Source: Terriglobales bacterium (GTDB taxonomy: Bacteria; Acidobacteriota; Terriglobia; Terriglobales; Acidobacteriaceae). Taken from it: a stretch of DNA of 64,000 bases. Of the stretch, positions 26,502-35,640 are shown in pieces. Every line of letters starts with the position of its first letter. Within the stretch, counting starts at the first letter, position 1. The notes beneath the pieces were generated by a model. It was not told where the DNA came from. It did no database searches and saw only the letters and a program-made list of their open reading frames with translations. The position numbers and the translations under genes were made by a program. The DNA is taken from positions 103,805 through 167,804 of the forward strand of contig DASRFG010000026.1 of NCBI GenBank assembly GCA_035651655.1, given 5' to 3'.

Positions 26502-29500
26502 ATGGGTACGCTACAGTCGAAGAAGATCGTGCTTGTGCTGTTGTTAGTAGCCGCGCTGCTCAGTGTGTCGCCGGCCTGGAGCCAGGACGTGACCGCGGCC
26601 ATAGTAGGGACCGTGACAGATCCAAGTGGTGCGCCAGTTCCGGGTGCCGACGTGAGCGCCAAGGACACGGAACGGGGGACTGTGTTGACCGCTAAGACGA
26701 ACAGCACCGGTGCCTACAACTTGACTCGAGTTCCAATCGGTACCTATGTATTGACGGTGGGAGCGCCCGGCTTCCAGAAAACCGCGCATGCCCCTTTCAC
26801 GCTTGTGCTTAACCAGACCGCCCGCATTGACGTGCAGCTCAAGATCGGCCAAGTGACGGAAACGGTGGAGGTCACAGGCGCCGTCCCGGCACTGCAAACA
26901 GAAACCACACAGGTCAACACGGTTATAGATTCAGTCTCCGCGGATAGGCTACCTCTGGCCACACGAAATTACGTGCAATTGACTTTGCTCTCCCCGGGCT
27001 CCGTATCGCCAGATCCTACGAACTTCAACAATGGCGATAACACAGCCAGCGGAGCCAGGCCCTACATCAACGGTAACCGTGAACAAGCGAATAATTTCAT
27101 CCTCGATGGGATGGACAACAATCAGGTCTCCGACAACCTCCTCGGTTACACTCCGGCGCCTGATGCTATTCAGGAATTCAACCTGATCACCAACAACGCG
27201 TCCGCCGAGTTCGGCAATTTCCAGGGCGGCATCGTCAGCACCAGCATCAAATCCGGAACCAACAGTTTCCACGGTGATCTTTGGGAGTATTTCCGTAATG
27301 ATGTGCTCAATGCCAACAAGTGGGAGAACAAATTCCAAGGGCCGGCAAAAGCTTCTCCCAGAGATTCCCTCCGCTGGAATATGTTCGGCGGCACGATTGG
27401 TGGCCCGATCATAAAAAACAAGCTGTTCTTCTTCGGGGATTACCAGGGACAACGGTTCCATCATCCCGGATCAACAAACCTGATCACCGTTTTTACCGCC
27501 GCGGAGCGGCAGGGGAATTTCTCGGGCCTTTGTACTTCTGGATTTACGGCCGGCATCTGCAACGATCGAGCTACGGACGCGAACGGCAACCTTACCAGCA
27601 ATCCAACTCACCAGCTTTATAATCCTTGCCAGCCAGGCACAGGCTTTGGCGGCGTCCCCTGTGCAACGGCGGCGGTACGCCAACCGTTCTTGAACAACCA
27701 GATTCCCTTAAGCATGCTGGATGGTGTTGCTGCAAACCTGTTTGCATCGGCTTTCTATCCGCAGCCTATCAACGGCAACTCTACGGAAAATGCGACCAAC
27801 CTCGTAAGCCAGGCCTTCAACAACAATCAATACGACATCAAGATTGATTACAACGCCACCGACAAAGACAAAATTTTTGGCCGCTTTTCGCATGCTAACC
27901 AGGAGAATCCATCTACTAACTCGTTCGTACTTTTTGGCGATGGCTTTTCACAAGCGCCCATTCACAACGAGGTGGTTGATTGGTCGCACACTGTAAGCTC
28001 CAGCTTACTCAATGACCTTCGGGTTGGAGTTAATTACGTCAAGCTGCATAACGGGCAAAGTTTTCCTTCAGCGATTGGTAATTTTGGCGAGCAGCTTGGT
28101 ATTGCTAATGCGAACACTAATGGTCCAGGGCTCCTTGAAATCGGTTTTAACGGAGGAACTCCTTCGCAAGCTGGTAATGGAACTCTAACTAATATTGGCG
28201 CCAGCGGGATCGAGCAGAACTTTCGCGATGCCGTGATCCAGTTGTCAGACGCGGTTGTGCTGACTCGTGGCCGGCACGTCATCCACACCGGGTTCGAGTT
28301 CTGGCGTGATCGCATCAACACTTTTTATAGCGGTAACAACGGGAAGTTCGGCGGCATCTTCTATGGCGGGAACTTTACCTCCAATGACCCAAAAAATACT
28401 GTAACTGGCACTGGATTCGGCGGCGCAGATTTCTTCCTCGGCTTGCCCAACAGCTATGGTCGCGGTGTGTCAGGTGGGGGTTGGGGACAGCGGGCCAACA
28501 TCTATGCCGGTTATGTGCAGGATGACTGGCGAGTCAGTCCTAACCTCACTTTGAATCTCGGATTGCGTTATGAAGCCCATGGTGGTTGGGTGGAGAGAAA
28601 TGATCGTCAAGATAACTTTACGCTGATTGGTGGGCAGCTCATCGCTCCAAACTGCTCGCTGCTGAAGGGTTTGACTACGTTCTCATGCCAGAACAGCAAC
28701 CGAGCCCTTTACAACGGCACGTATGGCCCGAAGGACCTTCAGCCCCGAGTTGGGTTTGCCTGGACACCTCAGCCCCTGGGAGGGAAAACAGTCGTTAGGG
28801 GTGCCTTTTCTATTTCGTCCTATCTGGAGGGTACGGGAACCAACTTGCGGTTGCCCATCAATCCGCCGTTCAGTCCTGCTGAGTTTCTGCAGCAGTTTAA
28901 TGGCACTCAAGTGGTCCACACGAGTGAGCAAGGCCTGGTTCCGCCGCCTTCGGGTGATCCCTTTGCAAAAGCGCTCATTCGCGTTTGGGATCCGGACGTG
29001 CAACCGGCAATTACTGACCAGTGGAACCTCACTATTCAGCACCAGTTGACCAACAGCACTACGCTGCAGGTCGGTTATGTAGGACAGCACGGGACGCACT
29101 TGATGGTTCCCATGCCGTACCTCCAGAAGCGACTACGCCCATGCAACGCCCCTCCTTGTACCGACCCCAGCATCTTCTTGTCGGGAAATACTGCCTTGCA
29201 GAACGATATCTCGCAAATCTCGGGTACCGCATCCGTGGGGAGCATGAGATACAACGCACTGCAGACTGTGTTCCAGAAACGCTACTCCAGCGGTCTGCAA
29301 TATCAGGTGGCCTACACGTTCTCAAAGTGCATGACCGATAACAGCGGATACTATGGAACCTGGGGCTCCACTCAAAGCACGCCAGCGAGCCCTTATTATC
29401 AGAACCTCTATGACCCGCGTGCGGATTGGGCCGAGTGTTACTACGACTCAAAGCACGTTCTGAGTTCCTATGCTGTGTACGAACTACCTTTCGGCCATGG

Positions 29501-30017
29501 AAAGCGCTTCGGACACAACGCGAATCCAGTGGTCAACGCGATTGCGGGTGGCTGGTCGATAAATCCCATCCTGTCGCTGCATACCGGTTTCCCGCTGGCA
29601 CTGTACAATTTCGGCGACGATCCCACAGGAACCGGATCCAGAGGCCTACGCCCCAACTGCAACGGCCCCTCTCACACCTTTGGACGTAAGCCAGCTTTTG
29701 ATACCAGCAGTGGCGCGTTCATAGGGTACCAGTGGTTCGATCCCTCGCCATATTCAGCATCCGCGGTGGGGACCTTCGGAAATTGTCCTGCGCAAGGCCC
29801 AATCCGCGGTCCTGGATATGCAAACCTCGACTTGAGCCTGCAAAAAGACTTCCTGATTACGGAATCTAAGAGACTTCAGTTCCGTACCGATTTTGTCAAC
29901 GCCTTTAACCACACGAATCTCAATGCTCCGGCTACGGCGCTTGGCGGGAACATGGGGCTTGTCAACTCGTCTCAAGACCCACGCAACATCCAATTTGCGC
30001 TGAAGTTCTATTTCTAA
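26502..30017 (+). CDS. Oar-like TonB-dependent receptor with N-terminal carboxypeptidase-regulatory domain
   Basis: Outer-membrane receptor of 1171 residues. A signal peptide (LVLLLVAALLSVSPAWSQ) is followed by a carboxypeptidase-regulatory-like beta domain (about 25-110: VGTVTDPSGAPVPGADVSAK), a TonB plug (about 125-260: VNTVIDSVSADRLPL, FILDGMDNN, SAEFGNFQGGIVSTSIKSG) and a long beta-barrel ending in FALKFYF with the terminal Phe of outer-membrane proteins. ATG at 26502 has AGGAGGA 6 nt before it; the frame is open to 26361 but those codons precede a perfect ribosome-binding site and signal peptide, so they are rejected. Substrate unknown, probably oligosaccharide or peptide. Ends in a strong terminator. 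Confidence 0.95.
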   Translation: MGTLQSKKIVLVLLLVAALLSVSPAWSQDVTAAIVGTVTDPSGAPVPGADVSAKDTERGTVLTAKTNSTGAYNLTRVPIGTYVLTVGAPGFQKTAHAPFTLVLNQTARIDVQLKIGQVTETVEVTGAVPALQTETTQVNTVIDSVSADRLPLATRNYVQLTLLSPGSVSPDPTNFNNGDNTASGARPYINGNREQANNFILDGMDNNQVSDNLLGYTPAPDAIQEFNLITNNASAEFGNFQGGIVSTSIKSGTNSFHGDLWEYFRNDVLNANKWENKFQGPAKASPRDSLRWNMFGGTIGGPIIKNKLFFFGDYQGQRFHHPGSTNLITVFTAAERQGNFSGLCTSGFTAGICNDRATDANGNLTSNPTHQLYNPCQPGTGFGGVPCATAAVRQPFLNNQIPLSMLDGVAANLFASAFYPQPINGNSTENATNLVSQAFNNNQYDIKIDYNATDKDKIFGRFSHANQENPSTNSFVLFGDGFSQAPIHNEVVDWSHTVSSSLLNDLRVGVNYVKLHNGQSFPSAIGNFGEQLGIANANTNGPGLLEIGFNGGTPSQAGNGTLTNIGASGIEQNFRDAVIQLSDAVVLTRGRHVIHTGFEFWRDRINTFYSGNNGKFGGIFYGGNFTSNDPKNTVTGTGFGGADFFLGLPNSYGRGVSGGGWGQRANIYAGYVQDDWRVSPNLTLNLGLRYEAHGGWVERNDRQDNFTLIGGQLIAPNCSLLKGLTTFSCQNSNRALYNGTYGPKDLQPRVGFAWTPQPLGGKTVVRGAFSISSYLEGTGTNLRLPINPPFSPAEFLQQFNGTQVVHTSEQGLVPPPSGDPFAKALIRVWDPDVQPAITDQWNLTIQHQLTNSTTLQVGYVGQHGTHLMVPMPYLQKRLRPCNAPPCTDPSIFLSGNTALQNDISQISGTASVGSMRYNALQTVFQKRYSSGLQYQVAYTFSKCMTDNSGYYGTWGSTQSTPASPYYQNLYDPRADWAECYYDSKHVLSSYAVYELPFGHGKRFGHNANPVVNAIAGGWSINPILSLHTGFPLALYNFGDDPTGTGSRGLRPNCNGPSHTFGRKPAFDTSSGAFIGYQWFDPSPYSASAVGTFGNCPAQGPIRGPGYANLDLSLQKDFLITESKRLQFRTDFVNAFNHTNLNAPATALGGNMGLVNSSQDPRNIQFALKFYF

Positions 30018-30034
30018 TGCAGTAGCAAGAAAAC

Positions 30035-30067
30035 AATGACAGGCGCCCAAAGCGCCTGTCATTTTTC
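30035..30067 (+). terminator. Rho-independent terminator of the TonB receptor
   Basis: A 12-bp perfect stem (30035-30046 with 30052-30063, core GACAGGCGC/GCGCCTGTC) with a 5-nt loop runs into TTTTT, 18 bp after the stop codon. Confidence 0.9.
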
Positions 30068-30081
30068 ATTTAAGATGAAGC

Positions 30082-31068
30082 ATGCTCAGGCTCTCCAATC
30101 CCCCCGATCTCGTGCTCCTGGTGTGTTTGGTCGGTGTGACTTGCGCCGCACAGTCACGGCCAGCACAAAAGTCGCGTTCTGACGATTCTCCGATCTCCTC
30201 GCGCAGCATCGAACTCGCGGAAAGTGGTCACTGCGCTCAAGCATTACCAATGTTGAAGAGCGCAATGCGGCAACCTGCAGACAAGGACCTCAAACGTAGA
30301 CTGGGACTCGATGGAGTGCATTGTGCCATGACGGTCCATCAACCAGAGGAGGCATTGGACTTCCTTCGGACTCTGACCCGCGAATTTCCTCGGGATCCCG
30401 AAGTCTTGTACGTTGCCATTCATGCCTATTCCGACCTTTCTACCAAGTTCTCTCAAACCCTGGCGCGAGATGCACCTGATTCCTACGAGGCGCATGAACT
30501 AAATGCTGAGGCGCTCGAAGTACGCGGGGAGTGGGATCAAGCCGCTAAGGAGTATCGCTGGATTCTGGAAAAGAATCCCCGAGCTCCTGGTATCCACTTT
30601 CGAATGGGAAGGCTGCTGCTCTCCAAACCGAATCCCGGTCCTACGATGGCTGAGGACGCCAAGAAGGAATTCAAGCAGGAACTGGAGATTGATCCATCGA
30701 ATGCTGGTGCTGAGTATGTTCTGGGTGAATTGGCTCGTCAGGCTCAACAATGGGACGATGCCATTGCACATTTTTCTCGCGCCGCGAAGCTAGACCCTGG
30801 GTTTGCGGATGCTTCGTTGGGATTGGGTATGTCACTTCTCTCAGTAAAGAAGTATGCAGAGGCCATTCCTCCCCTGCAAAACGCCGCCAAGCTGCAGCCT
30901 GAGAATCCAGCCACCCACTACAACCTCGCCATGGCCTACAGCCGCGCCGGGCAGAAGGAGCAGGCTGCCGAGGAATTTGCGCTTCACCGCAAAACCGCTG
31001 CAGCCGCCCAAGCAGCGCGGGATTCGCAAGCACCGCAACCGCTGCCGGCTGCAGAAGCTCCTCAGTAG
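30082..31068 (+). CDS. Exported TPR-repeat protein
   Basis: 328 residues with a signal peptide (DLVLLVCLVGVTCAAQS). From about residue 45 on, helix pairs of TPR type are seen: SHEL-type repeats such as AEALEVRGEWDQAAKEYRWI, AEYVLGELARQAQQWDDAIA, ASLGLGMSLLSVKKYAEAIPP and THYNLAMAYSRAGQKEQAAE. The tail is Ala/Gln/Pro-rich. It follows the TonB receptor past its terminator and is convergent with the DUF5107 gene, ending 8 bp away. Presumably a periplasmic scaffold; function unknown. Confidence 0.85.
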   Translation: MLRLSNPPDLVLLVCLVGVTCAAQSRPAQKSRSDDSPISSRSIELAESGHCAQALPMLKSAMRQPADKDLKRRLGLDGVHCAMTVHQPEEALDFLRTLTREFPRDPEVLYVAIHAYSDLSTKFSQTLARDAPDSYEAHELNAEALEVRGEWDQAAKEYRWILEKNPRAPGIHFRMGRLLLSKPNPGPTMAEDAKKEFKQELEIDPSNAGAEYVLGELARQAQQWDDAIAHFSRAAKLDPGFADASLGLGMSLLSVKKYAEAIPPLQNAAKLQPENPATHYNLAMAYSRAGQKEQAAEEFALHRKTAAAAQAARDSQAPQPLPAAEAPQ

Positions 31069-31076
31069 GACCGGCT

Positions 31077-34000
31077 CTACCGCTTGGTGATTGCGGTGTG
31101 CTCGAGCTCCACCCGCGCACGCAGATGTCCGGGATCGCGCTGTAAAGCTTGCTGAAAATAGCTCGCGGCAGCAGAGTCGTGCTCTTTTAGCCGCTCTGCT
31201 AATCCGGCAGCGCAGAGCTCACTGGCGGTTGCGCTTTCTGCCTTGGCGGCATTTTCCAACTCGACAAAAATTCTATCGGCTTCCTGCTGCTTACCCAGCC
31301 GCAGCAGAGCCGCTGCGCGAAACGATTTCGGCACACCCGTTTCCGCTCCCGCTTCGTTCGCTGCGCTTTGCCATGCCAGCATTGCCGCGTCCTTGTTCCC
31401 TTGCGCGCTCAGCGCCTCGCCAAGCCAGTAATTGGCCTCAGGGTCTTGCGCACCATCGGGCTTGCCCACGCCCAGGTTCACGGGATATTCCAGCGCTGCA
31501 CGAAAGCTCCGTTCGGCGAGCTCGTAGTTTTTTCCTGCCAGGGCCTGCCGGCCGCGCTCGATGGCTCCCAGGACATATACCTCATGCGCACTCTGGCCAC
31601 CTTCCCACGGCTTAAAGCGATGGTCCTTCAGCAGAGCAAGGGCTGCATCGGAATTGTGTTGCTCTATCAGCAGCACAGCCCGTCGCAGGCGCACCGTGTC
31701 ACGATCCAGCACTTCCTTTGGCGCGCTCGCGTACAGACTTTCCCGTTGCGTTTTGTCGCCGAGTTCGGAATAAATCTGGTCCAGGTCGTTATAGAGCCGA
31801 TATTGCTTTGGCGCCAGTTGGATTGCCTTGGCGTAAGACGCGGCTGCGGCTTGCCGATCTGCTCGCACATGCCAGGCCCAGAAGCCAAGATTTCGCTCCA
31901 GAACGGAATCGTCGAATCCCGCTGCCCGCGCCCTTTCCCAGGATTCAGCGGCGTTCTGGTGACGCCCTCTCGCAAAGAGAAAATTGCCGAGCAGAAAATG
32001 TGCATGGGCGTCTTTCGGATTATGTGCCAACGTTTCGCTGAGCACTTCAACGTCGGAAAGGCGATGGGGGAAGACTTTCGAGTAAGGCGCCGCTGCGGCC
32101 TTGGCGGCAAACTCCTTCGCCTGTTCATCATGCCCGCTCTTCCAGGCATTCGAAGCCAAATAGCCATTAACCAGCGGAGAGTCTGAAAACGTGTGAGCCG
32201 CGTATTCAAGTACCGCGTTCGAAGGATCCAGGTCGCCGAGATCGCGATACCAGGCGGCTACGCTCAGGTAAGTCTCAACGCTGGTGTGCGGAATTAGAGC
32301 CGTCCCAGTGCGAAGCGTTAGTGGGCGTCGAGCACCGGAAGTGTTCCTGAGTCGTTCCTGTTCCGCTACCGCAAAGGGCAGGAGAGGCGCAAGAACCAGC
32401 GCACGTCCCACACTTTGTTGGGCCTCTTCGGTCCTGCCAGCCAGACGTAGAGCTACCGCGAGCTCAGTAAGAGCGAGTGCATCGTCGGGGTTGTAGCGGA
32501 GGGCCTGTCGCAGCAACCGAGCCGCTTCTTCATAACGCTTCTGATGAGTAGCAATTTCGCCCAACTGGGTCAGCGAGGGTGCAGGCGGTCCACCGAATTG
32601 GATGGCAGACCAGAAGGCCTCCTCGGCCCGCGTCCACCGGCCTGAACCACGGTGGATTACACCCGCAGCATAGTAAATTCCGGGATCGGCGCTGTCGCTC
32701 TCGAGGGCCCGTGCGATCCGTTTCTCGGCAGCAACAAAGTCGGCCGCACGGTAATCACGCCAGGCAAGTTTCAATAGCGCGCCAACGTGCCCCGCATCGC
32801 GCTCCAGAACTTTTTTGTAAATCCCGGCCGCTGTTTCAGTGCGCCCTTCCTTTTCTTCGTGCACCCCATGCAGAAAAAGCTCGTCCACCGGCTGATTCGG
32901 CCCGGCTTCCTTCGGGGGATGAACTCCGGCAGCGGGAGTAAAGTCCGGGTTGCCGTCAAGCGGGTCGACAGCCGACCAGCGCAGAAGCGTGTCGCCGTTT
33001 TCAGCATTAACTTCAACTACCAATTCTTTTTTTGCCGACTCCACACTCGCGACCGGCACCGACAATTTCGCTGCATTGCCCGCTTTCAGATTGCCGAGGG
33101 CGACCTCGCGGACCAATCGTCCCCCCACTCGGACGCGCAGCTTCGCCCCTTGCAAGTTGACAACCGGGTAGAGGGCCAGCTCAACCCGTGAGGGCTTCAC
33201 TTCGCCAAAATTCACGTTCAAGGCAAGCTCATTCGTGGCCTCCACGAAGCCTCCGCCCAGTCCGCGCACCGGATACCAATATTCAGTCCACGATTCCACT
33301 CGCCTGGGCGACAGAAATTCCTGGCTCAGCTGTGTCTCATACCGGCCACTCTGGATTTCGTTGTAGGGGCCGTCGGCATCGGTCAGGAGATCAGTCCAGA
33401 TCAAGCCATCATCCGCCGTACCCCAGCTCCAAATTTTCTTGCCTGGTACCTCATGGAAGTCGGCAACGTGCACCACGCCGTAGTCTGAATCGTGGTAGTA
33501 CGCGCCGAAGAAACTTCTTTGCACCTTGGTTCCGAACAGCGAGGTGGGATGGCGGATGTTCTTGTACCAGCTGTAATCAACCCCGTTCCACACCGGGTAG
33601 CTCCAGATCTCAGTCTCCGAGTGCGGATTGGCCTCTCGCATCGGATAGATGAATTGCATGTCTTTGGTCGCCGGCACGCCCGCGTTGGCCCAATACCAAT
33701 AAAGCTGCGGCAGCGGCGTGTCATTAAAAAGGGTGACATGCTGCTCCAGGCGGGCGCGCCCCGGACGCAAAGTGAGTGCCACCTCCCAATGCATCTCTGT
33801 AACCAGGTCGGTTCCGCCGACAATCGCTGTTGAGCTGCCGTCTTTCTCGTGCGTAAGCTGCGAATCAACCGGTGACACGGTCACCATCGTATGCCCGTTG
33901 GGAAAATTGAACTCGATCCCACCGGAGATCCACGCCCCGCGAAGCGCGACCAATCCATACTTCACAACCTGGTTCCGATAGAAAACTTCTCTCCGCGCTA

Positions 34001-34313
34001 CCTTGTCGAAGACCGAGTACACACGACCGCCGAGTTCAGGCAGGATGATGACCTTGAGGAACTCATTTTCGAGATAGATGGCGCGGTAGGCTTTCGGCTC
34101 GCGACGATCCGTAAGATCGTCGAGCATAGTATATGGATATACGTCGTGGCGGTCGCTCATTTGAAACGGCGGATTGGGATCTTCCTCGCCTAGAAGATAC
34201 GTGGGCAGCTCGATTGTGCCCTCCCATCCGCGAACCGGAGAGGTTTGTGCCCAGAGAGGACAAACCAGAGCCACAGCAACGAACAAAACCGCGAGATTTC
34301 GTTGCAATTTCAT
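31077..34313 (-). CDS. Secreted DUF5107 domain protein with TPR array
   Basis: 1078 residues. Signal peptide (LAVLFVAVALVCPLWAQ), then a DUF5107 mutarotase-like beta domain (about 25-330: LPTYLLGEEDPNPPFQ, LPELGGRVYSVFDKVA, GIEFNFPNGHTMVTVSPVD, WYWANAGVPATKDMQFIYPM), a beta-sandwich segment (about 350-440), and more than ten TPR units (about 470-1070). Such proteins are found with carbohydrate-use loci in Acidobacteriota and Bacteroidetes, suggesting sugar binding or processing in the periplasm. It sits 15 bp downstream of the SelA-like gene and may be co-transcribed with it. Confidence 0.88.
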   Translation of the reverse strand: MKLQRNLAVLFVAVALVCPLWAQTSPVRGWEGTIELPTYLLGEEDPNPPFQMSDRHDVYPYTMLDDLTDRREPKAYRAIYLENEFLKVIILPELGGRVYSVFDKVARREVFYRNQVVKYGLVALRGAWISGGIEFNFPNGHTMVTVSPVDSQLTHEKDGSSTAIVGGTDLVTEMHWEVALTLRPGRARLEQHVTLFNDTPLPQLYWYWANAGVPATKDMQFIYPMREANPHSETEIWSYPVWNGVDYSWYKNIRHPTSLFGTKVQRSFFGAYYHDSDYGVVHVADFHEVPGKKIWSWGTADDGLIWTDLLTDADGPYNEIQSGRYETQLSQEFLSPRRVESWTEYWYPVRGLGGGFVEATNELALNVNFGEVKPSRVELALYPVVNLQGAKLRVRVGGRLVREVALGNLKAGNAAKLSVPVASVESAKKELVVEVNAENGDTLLRWSAVDPLDGNPDFTPAAGVHPPKEAGPNQPVDELFLHGVHEEKEGRTETAAGIYKKVLERDAGHVGALLKLAWRDYRAADFVAAEKRIARALESDSADPGIYYAAGVIHRGSGRWTRAEEAFWSAIQFGGPPAPSLTQLGEIATHQKRYEEAARLLRQALRYNPDDALALTELAVALRLAGRTEEAQQSVGRALVLAPLLPFAVAEQERLRNTSGARRPLTLRTGTALIPHTSVETYLSVAAWYRDLGDLDPSNAVLEYAAHTFSDSPLVNGYLASNAWKSGHDEQAKEFAAKAAAAPYSKVFPHRLSDVEVLSETLAHNPKDAHAHFLLGNFLFARGRHQNAAESWERARAAGFDDSVLERNLGFWAWHVRADRQAAAASYAKAIQLAPKQYRLYNDLDQIYSELGDKTQRESLYASAPKEVLDRDTVRLRRAVLLIEQHNSDAALALLKDHRFKPWEGGQSAHEVYVLGAIERGRQALAGKNYELAERSFRAALEYPVNLGVGKPDGAQDPEANYWLGEALSAQGNKDAAMLAWQSAANEAGAETGVPKSFRAAALLRLGKQQEADRIFVELENAAKAESATASELCAAGLAERLKEHDSAAASYFQQALQRDPGHLRARVELEHTAITKR

Positions 34314-34328
34314 AGAGTGATGCCCGAC

Positions 34329-35597
34329 CTAAGTGCTCAGAGCGCCTCGCAACACGTCGTGAAGGCGCTGGGCAACGATTCTGTCTTCACCGGGTTGCAG
34401 CATCCACACACCCACGACGATGGTGTTAGCGCCTCCCGGCAATCCGGCGCTGGCGGGAGGGCCACCCGTGGAGGGATTCAGCTCAATCCGTGGATTTCCC
34501 TGGCGCATTTTCTGCATGACTTCGGCGCCGGTGATCTTGATCTTGTTCTGGTCGTAGGTAATAAGTAGGTGAGGAACGTGGTTGGCAACCGCAGGAACAA
34601 AGATCTTAGTCTCGATGGTCGGCAAAGTCTTCAAACGCCCGGCGATCCGATCGGCGCGCCGGCGGAACTCCGCTTCCATGGCGGCATCATCCTGACTCAA
34701 GAACCAATCCACCGCAGCCACCAGACCTACAATCTCCTCTTTCGCCACTTTCATTCCGCGGCCGATGGTGTTCGAGTTTGGCGAATTGTTTTTTCGGGCT
34801 GCTTCGATCAGGTCTTTTCTACCCAGCAGCAAACCTGTACATTGCGGCCCGCGCAGACCTTTGCCGCCGGAGAAGGTCACCAAGTCGAATCCCATCTGGG
34901 TGTAATTCCAAAGATTGGAGATTGGGGGAACATCCGCCGCTGCATCATTGAAACAAGGCACCGCGTGCTGGTGAGCTACACGTACCCAATCTTCCCGGCT
35001 GATCTGACCTTCACCGGCATTAAAAAAGTGGGCCATGACGGTCTTGTCCGTGAAAGCCTGCCGATACTGGTCGAGAGTTTCAACTTCCACAAAGCGAACT
35101 CCCGAATTTCGGACGGCATGATCGTATCCATAGCGATGCGTCTTCTGGATGATGACCGCGTTTTTAAGCCCATTCATATCGGTGGGTATGCTGACGATTG
35201 CCGAATTGTTGCCTACCGTCACGCAAGCGGCCGTTCCAACCACAAGCGCCGCCGCCGCGCCCGACGTCACCAGGGCGGCCTCACATTTCAGTCGCTTTGC
35301 CAGATATTCGCCCGAAGCATTGAGCAGTTCTTCAAGGTTGACCGGTTGCCGCGCAGCCTGCGCTATCGCGGCCTGGACTTCGTCGGGCATGGTGGAAGCA
35401 GAAAGGATGGTGTAGGTTCCAGCCGCGTTGATGAAGGGCGTTATCCCCAGCTTTTGGTAGTAGTCCACAGCTTTCGTGCTGGCGCGCGCCTTGTCTTTGG
35501 CGTGCAGAGCCGAACCACCGCAGAGTGCTGCGCCACCTGCGACGATCACTTTAGTACCTGTACCCAGAAGCTTGCGACGGCTGAACGTCTTCGCCAT
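34329..35597 (-). CDS. Tat-exported SelA-like PLP-dependent enzyme
   Basis: 422 residues. FSRRKLLGTGTKVIVAGGAALCGG is not quoted in full as a motif beyond its twin-arginine start SRRKLLG (residues 6-12) and hydrophobic stretch, which give a Tat signal. The body is a fold-type I PLP enzyme of the SelA/DgaE family: FINAAGTYTILSASTMP, VTSGAAAALVVG, FNDAAAD (Asp218-220 region) and FSGGKGLRGPQ with the predicted PLP lysine at residue 246. Family members include selenocysteine synthase and D-glucosaminate-6-phosphate ammonia-lyase; the genomic partner (amidohydrolase) argues for the second type of chemistry. An exported member is unusual. GGAGG 5 nt before the ATG fixes the start. Confidence 0.88.
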   Translation of the reverse strand: MAKTFSRRKLLGTGTKVIVAGGAALCGGSALHAKDKARASTKAVDYYQKLGITPFINAAGTYTILSASTMPDEVQAAIAQAARQPVNLEELLNASGEYLAKRLKCEAALVTSGAAAALVVGTAACVTVGNNSAIVSIPTDMNGLKNAVIIQKTHRYGYDHAVRNSGVRFVEVETLDQYRQAFTDKTVMAHFFNAGEGQISREDWVRVAHQHAVPCFNDAAADVPPISNLWNYTQMGFDLVTFSGGKGLRGPQCTGLLLGRKDLIEAARKNNSPNSNTIGRGMKVAKEEIVGLVAAVDWFLSQDDAAMEAEFRRRADRIAGRLKTLPTIETKIFVPAVANHVPHLLITYDQNKIKITGAEVMQKMRQGNPRIELNPSTGGPPASAGLPGGANTIVVGVWMLQPGEDRIVAQRLHDVLRGALST

Positions 35598-35640
35598 TTA
35601 ATCCTCCACTATTAAACGTAATGGCGCCCGAAGCGCAGCC

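Noticed and set aside
34569..35615. 348-codon plus-strand frame opposite the SelA-like gene
   Set aside because: Shadow of the real gene, whose motifs, signal and ribosome-binding site are clear.
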